Assembly (NCBI GenBank): GCA_024684515.1
Contig: JAIKWS010000126.1
Span: forward strand, 1 to 53,362
Length of the DNA: 53,362 nt
Direction: 5' to 3'
DNA from: Prevotella sp.
Lineage (GTDB): Bacteria > Bacteroidota > Bacteroidia > Bacteroidales > Bacteroidaceae
The translations under genes were made by a program, and so were the position numbers. Each line of letters starts with the position of its first letter. Positions within the stretch are counted from its first letter, which is position 1. This document shows, piece after piece, positions 26,356-35,554 of this stretch. The notes beneath the pieces are model-generated. The model saw only the letters and a list, made by a program, of their open reading frames with translations. It was not told the origin of the DNA and searched no databases.

Positions 26356-27708
26356 ATGAAGAACATCTGTTTAGACATTACAAAGGCTGCCTGCTTCCTT
26401 CAAGCTGGCGCTGTGGAGGCTTTCGAGCCACAAGTAAAGGCTGCACAAGAGGCCTTGGAGAATGGCACCTGCCCAGGCAACGACTTCCTGGGATGGCTGC
26501 ACCTGCCCAGTAGCATCACACCAGCATTCCTCGACGAACTGCAAAGCTGTGCAAACGTGCTGCGTGAGAATTGCGAAGCTGTGGTAGTAGCCGGCATTGG
26601 TGGCAGTTATCTAGGTGCTCGTGCCGTGATTGAGGCTCTTGGCAACTCGTTCGGATGGCTCATCCAGGACAAGAAGAATCCCACGATCCTGTTTGCTGGC
26701 AACAACATTGGCGAGGACTATCTCTTCGAGCTTACTGAATATCTGAAAGACAAGAAATTTGGGGTCATCAATATCTCCAAGAGCGGCACCACCACTGAGA
26801 CCGCCCTTACCTTCCGTCTACTGAAAAAACAATGCGAGGCCCAGCGTGGCAAGGAGGAGGCCAAGAAGGTTATCGTGGCCGTGACAGATGCCAAGCGGGG
26901 TGCTGCACGTACCTGTGCTGACAAGGAAGGATACACAAGTTTCATCATCCCCGACAACGTAGGTGGACGTTTCTCCGTACTTACTCCTGTAGGACTGCTC
27001 CCCATTGCCTGTGCCGGATTTGACATCAAGGCTCTCGTGGAGGGTGCCCAGCAGATGGAGAAGTCCTGCGGCAAGGATGTCCCCTTCGCAGAGAATCCAG
27101 CTGCTCAGTATGCCGCCATCCGTAATGGACTCTACCAGAACGGCAAGAAGATCGAGATCATGGTCAACTACCAGCCCAAGCTCCATTTTATGAGCGAGTG
27201 GTGGAAGCAGCTCTATGGCGAGTCAGAGGGTAAGGACAAGAAAGGCATATTCCCCGCCAGTGTCGATTTCACCACCGACCTGCATTCCATGGGACAGTGG
27301 ATTCAGGACGGTGAGCGTACCATCTTCGAAACCGTTATCAGCATCGAGGAGCCTGAGCAGAAGCTGCTCTTCCCCATGGACGAAGAGAATCTCGACGGAC
27401 TGAATTTCCTAGCAGGCAAGCGTGTGGATGAGGTCAATAAGATGGCTGAGTTGGGAACACGGCTGGCACATGTCGACGGTGGCGTACCCAACATCCGCAT
27501 CTCCGTACCACGCCTGAACGAGTTCTATATCGGCCAGCTCATCTATTTCTTCGAGATAGGATGCGGCATCAGCGGCAACGTACTCGGTGTAAACCCCTTT
27601 AACCAGCCCGGTGTGGAAGCATATAAGAAGAATATGTTTGCCCTGCTCGACAAGCCCGGTTACGAGAAGGAGTCGCAGGCTATCAAGGAACGTCTGAAGA
27701 ACGAATAA
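26356..27708 (+). CDS. pgi: Glucose-6-phosphate isomerase
   Basis: 450 residues; interconverts glucose 6-phosphate and fructose 6-phosphate. Typical segments are [70 protein letters not shown] and the C-terminal [12 protein letters not shown] carrying the base-bearing region. The length matches the compact bacterial (Bacillus-like) PGI. ATG 26356 starts at the conserved N terminus; the frame is open from 26173 but runs through the terminator and promoter. A HAD phosphatase follows after 23 bp, probably in the same transcript. Confidence 0.95.
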   Translation: MKNICLDITKAACFLQAGAVEAFEPQVKAAQEALENGTCPGNDFLGWLHLPSSITPAFLDELQSCANVLRENCEAVVVAGIGGSYLGARAVIEALGNSFGWLIQDKKNPTILFAGNNIGEDYLFELTEYLKDKKFGVINISKSGTTTETALTFRLLKKQCEAQRGKEEAKKVIVAVTDAKRGAARTCADKEGYTSFIIPDNVGGRFSVLTPVGLLPIACAGFDIKALVEGAQQMEKSCGKDVPFAENPAAQYAAIRNGLYQNGKKIEIMVNYQPKLHFMSEWWKQLYGESEGKDKKGIFPASVDFTTDLHSMGQWIQDGERTIFETVISIEEPEQKLLFPMDEENLDGLNFLAGKRVDEVNKMAELGTRLAHVDGGVPNIRISVPRLNEFYIGQLIYFFEIGCGISGNVLGVNPFNQPGVEAYKKNMFALLDKPGYEKESQAIKERLKNE

Positions 27709-27731
27709 AGCGGTCACTGGTCATATATCCT

Positions 27732-28460
27732 ATGAATAAAGCAATAGAAGAATATCTTAACAAGCATGGCTTTGAGGCTTTCTGCCCCAAAGCCGTGCTT
27801 TTTGATATGGATGGTGTGCTTTACAACTCCATGCCCAATCATGCCATAGCCTGGCAGCAATCGATGGCACAGTTCGGAATAAACATGACCCACGAACAGG
27901 CATACGCCACCGAAGGACAGCGAGGCATAGACACGATTAAGCAAATGGTACAGGAGCAGCAGGGACGTCGTATCTACACAAAGACTGCCCAGCGGATGTA
28001 TGACGTCAAGACCCACATCTTCCATCAGATGGCTGAGCCACCCGTCATGCCTGGCGCAAAAGAGCTGATGGAAAAGATTTCCAGTGTAGGCATCACGATA
28101 TGTGTGGTAACGGGAAGCGGGCAGCGTCCTCTGATCCAACGCCTCTTACGAGACTTTGGGCAATACCTGAAACAAGAGTACATCGTTACCGCCTATGACG
28201 TGAAGAAAGGAAAGCCATTCCCAGACCCCTATCTTATGGGATTGGAAAAGGCAGGAATGCTGAAGCCCTGGGAAGCCATCGTCGTAGAGAATGCACCACT
28301 TGGTGTGCAGGCAGGTGTAGCTGCCAATATCTTCACTATCTGTGTCAATACTGGGAAACTGCCTGAAAACGTTTTCCAAGAGAAAGGTGTTAACATCATA
28401 TACGACAGCATGTTATCACTCTGCGAGGCATGGGATCCCGATTGCTTTATGAACAAATAA
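27732..28460 (+). CDS. HAD-superfamily phosphatase, beta-phosphoglucomutase-like
   Basis: 242 residues. The HAD nucleophile motif FDMDGVLYNS has Asp25 and Asp27. A four-helix cap (about 40-105) is followed by motif II VVTGSG, a motif III lysine in KKGKPFPDPYLMG and motif IV VVENAPLGVQAG. This arrangement is that of the beta-phosphoglucomutase/phosphatase branch acting on phosphorylated sugars; the exact substrate cannot be assigned. Its place after pgi suggests sugar-phosphate housekeeping. Confidence 0.85.
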   Translation: MNKAIEEYLNKHGFEAFCPKAVLFDMDGVLYNSMPNHAIAWQQSMAQFGINMTHEQAYATEGQRGIDTIKQMVQEQQGRRIYTKTAQRMYDVKTHIFHQMAEPPVMPGAKELMEKISSVGITICVVTGSGQRPLIQRLLRDFGQYLKQEYIVTAYDVKKGKPFPDPYLMGLEKAGMLKPWEAIVVENAPLGVQAGVAANIFTICVNTGKLPENVFQEKGVNIIYDSMLSLCEAWDPDCFMNK

Positions 28461-28462
28461 GA

Positions 28463-28503
28463 CAGAGCACCTGAACGTATCTCTCAATACAACAAGTGCT
28501 CTG
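28463..28503. terminator. Inverted repeat in the convergent HAD/lipoprotein gap
   Basis: CAGAGCAC (28463-28470) is perfectly complementary to GTGCTCTG (28496-28503) with a 25-base loop. No T-run is present. It is the only structure in a 70-bp convergent gap, so a weak bidirectional terminator is possible. Confidence 0.4.
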
Positions 28504-28530
28504 ATAGGGTATCAATCAGAATAAGACCTT

Positions 28531-29097
28531 TTACTCTTGCTGGTCTCTCTGTTCTAAATCATCACGATCGTTTTCACTATAACGCAGGATTTTGTCATCG
28601 CCCATCCTGTTGATGGTGATACGCAATTTCTGGTCTTCGTCGTCGCCAGCTTCGGGATAGTTGAACCAGGCAACAAACGTCAGCACGTCATCTTCTGCTT
28701 TCAGAAACCGTATGCCTTCTAGCAGAGCGTGTTGGCGATAGTCTTCGTCGAGCAACTCAACAAATGCGGACTTGGAATAGGAACGCTCAAAGAAGGACGT
28801 ACTATCTGAACGTACTATCTTCACTTTTACCACGTTGTCGACATACTTCTGACCTATCTCGTCTATCACCTTGGGCAAAGAGTCGATAGCCATGCGGGTT
28901 ACGATCACCTCATAGTTCTTTCCTCCAACCCACTCTACCATCTTCCTATCAGTCAGAGAACTCATTGAGATAGGAGTTGACTTTGGCTTGGGGGCCTCAT
29001 AGTCGGTAGTGATGATTTCTTTGTTTGCTGGCTTCTTGTCCGAACAGCCTGTCATCAGCATCATGCCGGCTGCAAAAAGAACAATCAGACTTTTCAT
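28531..29097 (-). CDS. Small lipoprotein of unknown function downstream of rho
   Basis: 188 residues with a lipoprotein signal: hydrophobic segment and Cys18 in LMTGCSDKK. The mature part is a soluble alpha/beta domain (VEWVGGKNYEVIVTRMAID, later YRQHALLEGIRFLKAEDDVLTFVAWFN) followed by a charged tail. I recognise it only as a Bacteroidetes lipoprotein resembling DUF4738-type proteins; this is a weak assignment. It starts 12 bp after the rho stop on the same strand, so it is probably co-transcribed with rho. Confidence 0.7.
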   Translation of the reverse strand: MKSLIVLFAAGMMLMTGCSDKKPANKEIITTDYEAPKPKSTPISMSSLTDRKMVEWVGGKNYEVIVTRMAIDSLPKVIDEIGQKYVDNVVKVKIVRSDSTSFFERSYSKSAFVELLDEDYRQHALLEGIRFLKAEDDVLTFVAWFNYPEAGDDEDQKLRITINRMGDDKILRYSENDRDDLEQRDQQE

Positions 29098-29109
29098 ATC
29101 CTTTCTGTA

Positions 29110-31080
29110 TTATCCGTTCATCGACATGAGGAATTCCTCATTGTTCTTACTCTGTACCAGGCGGTCATATACCGTATTCATAGCCTCAATAGGATTCATC
29201 TCAGCAATAAACTTACGAATGATCCACATACGATTGAGCGTGGTCTGATCCTGCAGCAGGTCATCTCTGCGAGTACTCGACTGTACAAGATTCATCGATG
29301 GGAAGATGCGCTTGTTAGACAGCATGCGGTCAAGTTGTATCTCGCTGTTACCAGTGCCCTTGAACTCCTCGAAGATGACCTCGTCCATCTTGGAACCGGT
29401 ATCAACAAGAGCCGTAGCAATAATAGTCAGCGATCCACCATTCTCAATCTTTCTGGCAGCACCAAAGAATCGCTTTGGCTTCTGGAGGGCATTGGCATCC
29501 ACACCACCCGTGAGCACCTTTCCACTGGCAGGGGCAACAGTATTGTAAGCTCGTGCCAGACGAGTGATGGAATCCAGGAAAATGACTACATCATGACCAC
29601 ATTCCACCATACGCTTTGCCTTCTCAAGCACGATGCCGGCAATCTTCACATGGCGGTCGGCAGGTTCGTCAAAGGTTGATGCGATAACCTCAGCATTGAC
29701 GGTGCGGGCCATATCCGTCACCTCCTCAGGACGTTCGTCTATGAGCAGCATCATGATGTATGCCTCTGGATGATTGGCGGCAATGGCATTGGCAATATCC
29801 TTCATCAAGATGGTCTTACCTGTCTTTGGCTGCGCCACAATGAGTGCACGCTGCCCCTTGCCGATTGGAGAGAAGAGGTCGACGATACGAGTTGATGGAT
29901 TCGTGGTCTGTGGATTACCACAAAGCATGAACTTCTCTTCGGGGAATAACGGTGTCAGGTTCTCGAAACTCACACGATCGCGTACTTCTGCTGGATTACG
30001 CCCATTGATGCTATCGACATTAGACATGGCAAAATACTTTTCGTTGTCATGCGGGGGACGTACGGTGCATTCCACTACATCGCCGGTCTTCAGCGAGTAC
30101 TTCTTAATCTGCTGGGGTGACACATAGATATCGTCTGGCGATGAGAGATAGTTATAGTCGCTTGAACGTAGGAAGCCATAGCCATCCTGGAGGATTTCCA
30201 ACACACCATTTCCTGTTATGATGTCAGAGAAATCAAAGGGAATGTTAGCTGTATTGACTGGCTGCTGTATAGCAGGGAACACCATTTCCGGCTGCTGCGG
30301 CACGACCGGGCGATCAAAGATGTCCAACGTGGGGATGGCCGACTGATCTTCTATAGGTAGGTCGACGACGGTAATGAAATCCGTGCCGTCGCCAGGATCA
30401 CCCTCCCAATACTCACCGTCTGACAGCCGTCCTTCCATGTCATAGCTGCCCTCCACATCCTGTTCCTCAGCATTGTGCTGGGCCATGCGTTCCTGAAGCT
30501 GTTCCAACATACTTGGATCAGGTGCATCCTCAACATTCTGCTCTTCAGGCAGAGCCTCTGGAATGATGGTATCTTCCTTTTCCAGCTCTAAGGATGCCTC
30601 TTCTTCCTTTTCTACTTTCTTGGATGTTTTCTTTTCCGATTTCTTTTTCACCTTCTCATCGGCTTTGCCTTCAGTTGCCGCAACAGGCTGTTCTGACTTG
30701 GGTTTTCTACCCCTACGCTTGGGTGCTGGCTTCTCCTCTGCTTCAGGAGCTTCTGCTGCCTCTTCCATTTTGTCTATGGGCATGTCAGAGAACAGTGAGG
30801 GCATCTCGACGTTTTTCCCTTTCGAGGTCTTCGAATCGAGATTTTCACCTTCCTTTCCCTTAACACTGTATACATGATCAGTGTCTTTCTTGGCAATGCG
30901 TGTACGCTTACGCTTGGGTGCAGCAGCTGAACTGGCTGCACTGTCTATGGCTGCCTTGTCCAAGATATCATATATGACGTTTTCCAGCTCGTCATTCTGC
31001 GATACTTTCACGCCCAACTGCTCAGCAATAGCCATCAGCTGGGTAACATCCATCTGTTCTAGTTCTTCCTTAGTGTACAT
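29110..31080 (-). CDS. rho: Transcription termination factor Rho with a long disordered insertion
   Basis: 656 residues against about 420 for E. coli Rho. A Rho-N helical domain (1-45) is followed by about 240 residues rich in Lys, Glu, Ala and Pro (45-285), including an AT-hook-like KRRGRKPK (121-128). The RNA-binding cold-shock domain is about 286-360 ([15 protein letters not shown]). The hexameric ATPase carries Walker A AQPKTGKT (416-423), then [13 protein letters not shown], the Q-loop region [13 protein letters not shown] segment with [13 protein letters not shown], and the R-loop GGVDANAL. Rho ends untranslated transcripts. Such an insertion is known in Bacteroides Rho. The -7 box lies 94 bp upstream, leaving a leader of about 85 nt. 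Confidence 0.96.
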   Translation of the reverse strand: MYTKEELEQMDVTQLMAIAEQLGVKVSQNDELENVIYDILDKAAIDSAASSAAAPKRKRTRIAKKDTDHVYSVKGKEGENLDSKTSKGKNVEMPSLFSDMPIDKMEEAAEAPEAEEKPAPKRRGRKPKSEQPVAATEGKADEKVKKKSEKKTSKKVEKEEEASLELEKEDTIIPEALPEEQNVEDAPDPSMLEQLQERMAQHNAEEQDVEGSYDMEGRLSDGEYWEGDPGDGTDFITVVDLPIEDQSAIPTLDIFDRPVVPQQPEMVFPAIQQPVNTANIPFDFSDIITGNGVLEILQDGYGFLRSSDYNYLSSPDDIYVSPQQIKKYSLKTGDVVECTVRPPHDNEKYFAMSNVDSINGRNPAEVRDRVSFENLTPLFPEEKFMLCGNPQTTNPSTRIVDLFSPIGKGQRALIVAQPKTGKTILMKDIANAIAANHPEAYIMMLLIDERPEEVTDMARTVNAEVIASTFDEPADRHVKIAGIVLEKAKRMVECGHDVVIFLDSITRLARAYNTVAPASGKVLTGGVDANALQKPKRFFGAARKIENGGSLTIIATALVDTGSKMDEVIFEEFKGTGNSEIQLDRMLSNKRIFPSMNLVQSSTRRDDLLQDQTTLNRMWIIRKFIAEMNPIEAMNTVYDRLVQSKNNEEFLMSMNG

Positions 31081-31173
31081 ATATAAATGTATGCTTGATT
31101 TATTTTTATGTGGGATAATGATTGTGAGATAAAAAATGCTTCATGTGTTTGAAGTCACTTTTCAAATCGGTTG

Positions 31174-31181
31174 CAAAGGTA
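31174..31181 (-). promoter_or_regulatory. -7 element of rho
   Basis: The minus strand reads TACCTTTG followed by C. The TTTG -33 box is not clear. The position implies a leader of about 85 nt for rho, long enough for autoregulation by Rho itself, which is inference. Confidence 0.6.
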
Positions 31182-31360
31182 GTGTTTTTTTTCCAATTAC
31201 CTTGCTGTTTTACTTTGTTTTCTTGGTCCCTTAAGTTTTTTTAGCAAATATCAAGTGCTTTCATTCCATTATTACTATATGCGCAGGCAATTAGCACAGC
31301 TTGGACTCAAAATACCCCTATCACAGAACTGACAGAAAAAGGATGTGCAATGCTGCTTTT

Positions 31361-31404
31361 GACCTCCGGCTCCGATGTCCTGCAGTGCATCAGAGCCGGA
31401 GGTC
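31361..31404. repeat. Long GC-rich hairpin next to the transposase remnant
   Basis: A 17-bp arm starting GACCTCCGGCTCC (31361-31377) faces its complement (31388-31404) with a single C-A mismatch and a 10-base loop. There is no T-run on either strand. It adjoins the 3' end of the transposase remnant and may be the structured end of the former element. Confidence 0.65.
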
Positions 31405-31840
31405 AGACGGCAGCTGTTGTCTTCACACCGGCTAGTTCATGTCGCCATTCTCACCGTCCAGTATGGTGTGAGGTACTCTGCTTTGGGGGCCGGGGCTGAT
31501 TTCTTCCTGGCCTCGTTCACTTTCTTCATCTGGTGCCTAATGGTGTTGACTATCCAGTATGAGAGCAGGCCGAAGAACAGGTGCGCGTCGGAGCGGTCGT
31601 CCCTCCTGTGGTAGATGGGCCTGAGGTTGAGGTCGGTCTTTGTCTGGCGGTTCGCAGGTAGTCGTAGCCCTTTTCCTTGATGAGCCTCAGGTTCCCCTCG
31701 GTGGAGATGCCCGCGTCGATGACCACCATCACTTTGCCATCGCCGGCACACTTTGCAGGGTTCTCGGCGATGAGCCTGTCCACCATGTCAGGCAACGACT
31801 TCGGATCGGCCGTGTTACCTTCCAGCACTGACGAGTATCT
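31405..31840 (-). pseudogene. Internally deleted IS1634/IS4-like transposase remnant
   Basis: Reading the minus strand from 31840, one frame gives LEGNTADPKSL, then VMVVIDAGISTEGNLRL and EKGYDYL, the middle of an IS1634-like DDE transposase around a catalytic Asp. The frame then shifts to KTDLNLRPIYHRRDDRSDAH and LLSYWIVNTIRHQMKK, the C-terminal part. In intact relatives these parts are separated by well over 100 residues, so an internal deletion and frameshifts have destroyed the gene. It is related to the fragment at 25899-26195. Confidence 0.75.
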
Positions 31841-31844
31841 TGAA

Positions 31845-32052
31845 AAAAACGGCAAACGGCAAAATGCCAGCCGGATGAGAACCAACCCGCAGGCAGTATC
31901 GGCCAAGGTACACACTCACATGGATTTCACATTCTACATGTTTTTCGGGCTTTTCGTTTTTTCCCGATTTCCCAGCGACGTTCGATGCACAGGAAAGAAT
32001 TATCGTCCCTTTCACGTTTTTCGATGTTCTCGGATTCTTCCCGCGATGTATC
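31845..32052 (-). repeat. Dispersed ~210-bp repeat, copy 1
   Basis: The minus strand here aligns with the plus strand at about 53010-53225. Shared blocks in the same order include AACATCGAAAA, GAACGTCGC followed by GGGAAATC, CGAAAAGCCCGAAAA, CATGTGAGTG, TACCTTGG and TGGCATTTTGCCGTTTGC-like ends. It directly adjoins the transposase remnant, so it may be part of the former element or a separate non-autonomous repeat. Confidence 0.75.
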
Positions 32053-32099
32053 CCTCTCAATTTTTTAGAGGCTAGGAAGCATCGTCATAGTCACCATCG

Positions 32100-32153
32100 A
32101 ATAAACAAGGGGGACGTGCCACAAACGAGCGACACATCCCCTGAATGTTTATT
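32100..32153 (-). terminator. Terminator of carB
   Basis: Nested stems: outer AATAAACA (32100-32107) with TGTTTATT (32146-32153), and inner GGGG (32109-32112) with CCCC (32138-32141) plus flanking GTG/CAC pairs. It begins 14 bp after the carB stop. Confidence 0.6.
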
Positions 32154-32166
32154 TCAGCAACAGGAA

Positions 32167-35100
32167 TCAGTTGTTGTATTCCTGCCAGCTCTTGATCTTG
32201 ATTTCCTCTTCCTTCACGGCTGTGAATGCCTCGATGAAGGCTTTTGCCAGACGTACATTGGTGATGAGGGGAATGTTGTGGTCGATGGCTCCACGACGGA
32301 TACGGTAGCCATTGGTCAGCTCTCGCTTGGTATGGTTCTTAGGCACATTGACAATGAGGTCGAACTGATGCTCGGCAATCATGTCCATCACCTTGTTCTT
32401 GCCATCCTCATCTGGCCAGCTCACCTTTGTAGCTTTCACGCCATTGTCGTTGAAGAACTTGGCCGTACCTCCTGTAGCATATACCTTATAGCCTTTCTTC
32501 ACCAGTTGCATAGCAGGTTCCAGCAGGCTAACCTTGCCCTTTGCAGCACCAGAAGAAATGAGCACCGACTGCTTAGGCAGACGATAGCCAGTGGCAATCA
32601 GGGCATTGAGCAATGCCTCGTTGAGGTCGTCACCCAGACATCCCACCTCACCCGTAGAGCTCATGTCGACACCCAGCACGGGATCGGCATTCTGAAGTCG
32701 TGCGAATGAGAACTGACTGGCCTTCACGCCAATGCGATCGATGTCGAATTCACTTCTGTCGGGCTTCTCATAGGGAGCATCGAGCATGATCTTGGTAGCG
32801 GTCTCGATAAAGTTGCGCTTCAGGATCTTGCTGACGAATGGGAAGGATCGCGATGCACGCAGATTGCACTCGATGACTTTCACCTCACGGTTCTTGGCTA
32901 GGAACTGGATGTTGAAAGGCCCGCTGATGTTCAGTTCCCTGGCGATAGCGCGGCTGATATGCTTGATCTGTCGGATAGTACTATAATAGATGTGCTGTGC
33001 AGGGAATACCATCGTGGCGTCGCCAGAATGTACGCCGGCATACTCCACGTGTTCGGATATGGCATATTCTACCACCTCGCCCTTGTCGGCTACGGCATCG
33101 AACTCAATCTCCTTCGTCTCCTGCATGAACTGGCTGACCACGACGGGGAATTCCTTCGACACCTCTGTTGCCATATTGAGGAATCGGTGTAGCTCCTCAT
33201 CGTCATAGCAGACATTCATTGCAGCTCCGGAGAGGACATAGGAAGGACGAACGAGTACGGGGTAGCCGACCTCGGATACGAACTCCTTGATATCGTCGAA
33301 CGATGTCAGAGCCCTCCATGCCGGCTGGTCGATATTGAGCTTGTCGAGCATAGCAGAGAATTTGTCGCGGTTCTCAGCACGGTCGATATTTACCGGCGAT
33401 GTTCCCAGTACAGGTACACCCTGCCTATGCAGCTTCATGGCCAGGTTGTTGGGTATCTGTCCACCCACCGAAACGATGACACCTCGTGGTGATTCCAGAT
33501 CGATGACGTCGAGCACACGTTCGAGCGACAACTCGTCGAAATAGAGCCTGTCGCACATGTCATAGTCGGTACTAACGGTCTCGGGGTTGTAGTTTATCAT
33601 AATGGACTTGTAGCCCAGTTTGCGTGCAGTATTGATGGCATTGACCGAACACCAGTCAAACTCCACACTCGAACCGATGCGATAAGCCCCTGATCCTAAA
33701 ACGACTACAGACTTCTCGTTGTTGTAATAATTGATGTCGTGCTTGGGTACATATTTCTCACCTTCCTGAACCCTGAAGGCAGGAACATGTGTATAGGTGA
33801 AATAGAGATAGTTGGTGAGCTCGGGATGCTCTGAGGCTACGGTAGGAATACGCTTGACGGATGGCAGAATGCCCCGTTCCTTGCGATATTGTCTGACGGC
33901 CAGGTTCTCCTTTTCCATATTGCCATCCTTGGGCTTCAACACGAAACGGGCAATCTGGAAGTCGGAGAAGCCACAGCGCTTCACCTCGAGCAGGAACTCG
34001 TCAGAGAGGTCTTCCAGCTTGTCGTACTTCTGCAACTCATGCTTCAGGTCTACGATATGCTTGAGCCTCTCGAGGAACCAGACATCTATTTTCGTAAGCT
34101 GCTCAATACGTTCTACGCTATACCCCTCTTCCAGAGCCTGTGCAATGGCAAAGATACGCAGGTCGGTGGGGTTCTGCAGTTCACTCTCCAGGTTCTCAAA
34201 GCGGGTATGGTCATTGCCTACGAAGCCGTGCATGCCCTGTCCGATCATGCGGAGTCCCTTCTGTATCATCTCCTCGAATGACCGTCCTATGGACATAATC
34301 TCGCCTACGGACTTCATGGACGAGCCGATGAGACGGCTGACGCCAGCAAACTTAGTCAGATCCCAGCGAGGAATCTTGCAGATCATATAGTCAAGACTTG
34401 GAGCAACATAAGCCGAGCTAGTCGTTCCCATCTCGCCAATCTGGTCAAGGGTATATCCCAGAGCTATCTTCGCAGCTACGAAAGCGAGAGGATAACCCGT
34501 TGCCTTAGAGGCCAATGCGCTACTACGGCTCAAGCGGGCATTGATCTCGATGATGCGATAGTCGTTGGTCTCTGCATTGAAAGCGAACTGAATGTTACAC
34601 TCACCGACGATGCCCAGATGCCGCACGCATCGTATGGTGATTTCCTGAAGCATCGCCACCTGCTCGGGCTTAAGCGAACAGGTAGGAGCGACAACGATAG
34701 ATTCGCCGGTATGGATGCCTAGGGGGTCGAAATTCTCCATTGAAGCCACAGTGAAGCAATGGTCGTTGGCATCGCGAATACATTCAAATTCTATCTCCTT
34801 CCATCCCTTGAGGCTCTCCTCTACAAGAATCTGCGGAGCAAAAGTGAATGCCGACTCTGCCAGCTCGACAAAGGCCTTCTCGTCGGGACAGATGCCCGAT
34901 CCCAGGCCTCCGAGCGCGTAAGCAGAGCGAATCATGATAGGGAAGCCAATCTGCCTTGCAGCCTTTAGAGCATCCTCCATATTCTCCACAGCATGACTGA
35001 CAGGCACTTTCAACTGAATCTCATCGAGTTTCTTCACAAAGAGATCACGGTCCTCAGTATTCATAATGGCTTCTACACTGGTACCCAGTACCTCGACTCC

Positions 35101-35430
35101 ATATTCTTTCAGGATACCTTTCTGATAGAGCTCGGTGCCGCAATTGAGTGCCGTTTGTCCACCAAAGGCAAGCAGTATGCCGTCTGGACGCTCTTTTTTG
35201 ATGATTTCCGTTACGAAATGGGTGGTTACTGGTTGGAAATAGACGGTGTCTGCAATGCCTTCCGACGTCTGGATAGTGGCAATGTTAGGATTTACGAGTA
35301 CGCTTTTGATACCTTCTTCACGGAGAGCTTTTAGAGCCTGCGAGCCGGAGTAGTCAAACTCGCCTGCCTGTCCGATTTTCAAAGCACCCGAGCCTAAGAC
35401 GAGCACCTTCTTGAGTTTGTGTTTTGCCAT
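32167..35430 (-). CDS. carB: Carbamoyl-phosphate synthase large subunit, eukaryote-like type
   Basis: 1087 residues with two ATP-grasp halves and a C-terminal allosteric domain; makes carbamoyl phosphate from bicarbonate, ammonia and two ATP. The N-terminal half reads IGQAGEFDYSGSQALKAL, NPNIATIQTSEGIADTVYF, RSAYALGGLGSG, ENFDPLGIHTGESIVVAP and ALASKATGYPLAFVAAK. These match the animal/fungal CPS sequences I know better than E. coli CarB (IGQACEFDYSGAQ, NSNPATIMTDP, RPSFTMGGSGGG). The C-terminal domain (YATGGTAKFF, RRGAIDHNIPLITN) shows the same leaning. ATG 35430 is chosen; the frame is open to 35472 but that lies in the promoter. carA is not adjacent, which is unusual. Confidence 0.95.
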   Translation of the reverse strand: MAKHKLKKVLVLGSGALKIGQAGEFDYSGSQALKALREEGIKSVLVNPNIATIQTSEGIADTVYFQPVTTHFVTEIIKKERPDGILLAFGGQTALNCGTELYQKGILKEYGVEVLGTSVEAIMNTEDRDLFVKKLDEIQLKVPVSHAVENMEDALKAARQIGFPIMIRSAYALGGLGSGICPDEKAFVELAESAFTFAPQILVEESLKGWKEIEFECIRDANDHCFTVASMENFDPLGIHTGESIVVAPTCSLKPEQVAMLQEITIRCVRHLGIVGECNIQFAFNAETNDYRIIEINARLSRSSALASKATGYPLAFVAAKIALGYTLDQIGEMGTTSSAYVAPSLDYMICKIPRWDLTKFAGVSRLIGSSMKSVGEIMSIGRSFEEMIQKGLRMIGQGMHGFVGNDHTRFENLESELQNPTDLRIFAIAQALEEGYSVERIEQLTKIDVWFLERLKHIVDLKHELQKYDKLEDLSDEFLLEVKRCGFSDFQIARFVLKPKDGNMEKENLAVRQYRKERGILPSVKRIPTVASEHPELTNYLYFTYTHVPAFRVQEGEKYVPKHDINYYNNEKSVVVLGSGAYRIGSSVEFDWCSVNAINTARKLGYKSIMINYNPETVSTDYDMCDRLYFDELSLERVLDVIDLESPRGVIVSVGGQIPNNLAMKLHRQGVPVLGTSPVNIDRAENRDKFSAMLDKLNIDQPAWRALTSFDDIKEFVSEVGYPVLVRPSYVLSGAAMNVCYDDEELHRFLNMATEVSKEFPVVVSQFMQETKEIEFDAVADKGEVVEYAISEHVEYAGVHSGDATMVFPAQHIYYSTIRQIKHISRAIARELNISGPFNIQFLAKNREVKVIECNLRASRSFPFVSKILKRNFIETATKIMLDAPYEKPDRSEFDIDRIGVKASQFSFARLQNADPVLGVDMSSTGEVGCLGDDLNEALLNALIATGYRLPKQSVLISSGAAKGKVSLLEPAMQLVKKGYKVYATGGTAKFFNDNGVKATKVSWPDEDGKNKVMDMIAEHQFDLIVNVPKNHTKRELTNGYRIRRGAIDHNIPLITNVRLAKAFIEAFTAVKEEEIKIKSWQEYNN

Positions 35431-35461
35431 ATTGGAAAAATGTTTTGTTGTAAATCGCCTG

Positions 35462-35469
35462 CAAAGGTA
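35462..35469 (-). promoter_or_regulatory. -7 element of carB
   Basis: The minus strand reads TACCTTTG followed by C, 31 bp before the carB ATG. It is divergent from the pepT promoter about 45 bp away. Confidence 0.65.
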
Positions 35470-35513
35470 CAAAATAAATTGAAGATATAAGATTGAAAAT
35501 TAAAAATTATTTG

Positions 35514-35521
35514 TACCTTTG
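35514..35521 (+). promoter_or_regulatory. -7 element of pepT
   Basis: TACCTTTG followed by C, 33 bp before the pepT ATG; ATTG at 35492-35495 is a possible weak -33 box. Confidence 0.65.
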
Positions 35522-35554
35522 CAAACAAATTGCTAAATATTAAATAAAATCCGT

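Larger units (their letters stand above)
31081..32166. other. Gap between rho and carB with mobile-element debris
   Basis: From left to right: rho leader and promoter (to about 31205); nothing recognised at 31206-31360; a strong hairpin (31361-31404); a transposase remnant (31405-31840); a dispersed repeat (31845-32052); the carB terminator (32100-32153). No intact gene is supported. Confidence 0.7.

Noticed and set aside
32116..32709. 197-codon plus-strand frame over the end of carB
   Set aside because: Antisense to the conserved C-terminal domain of CarB and spans its terminator.
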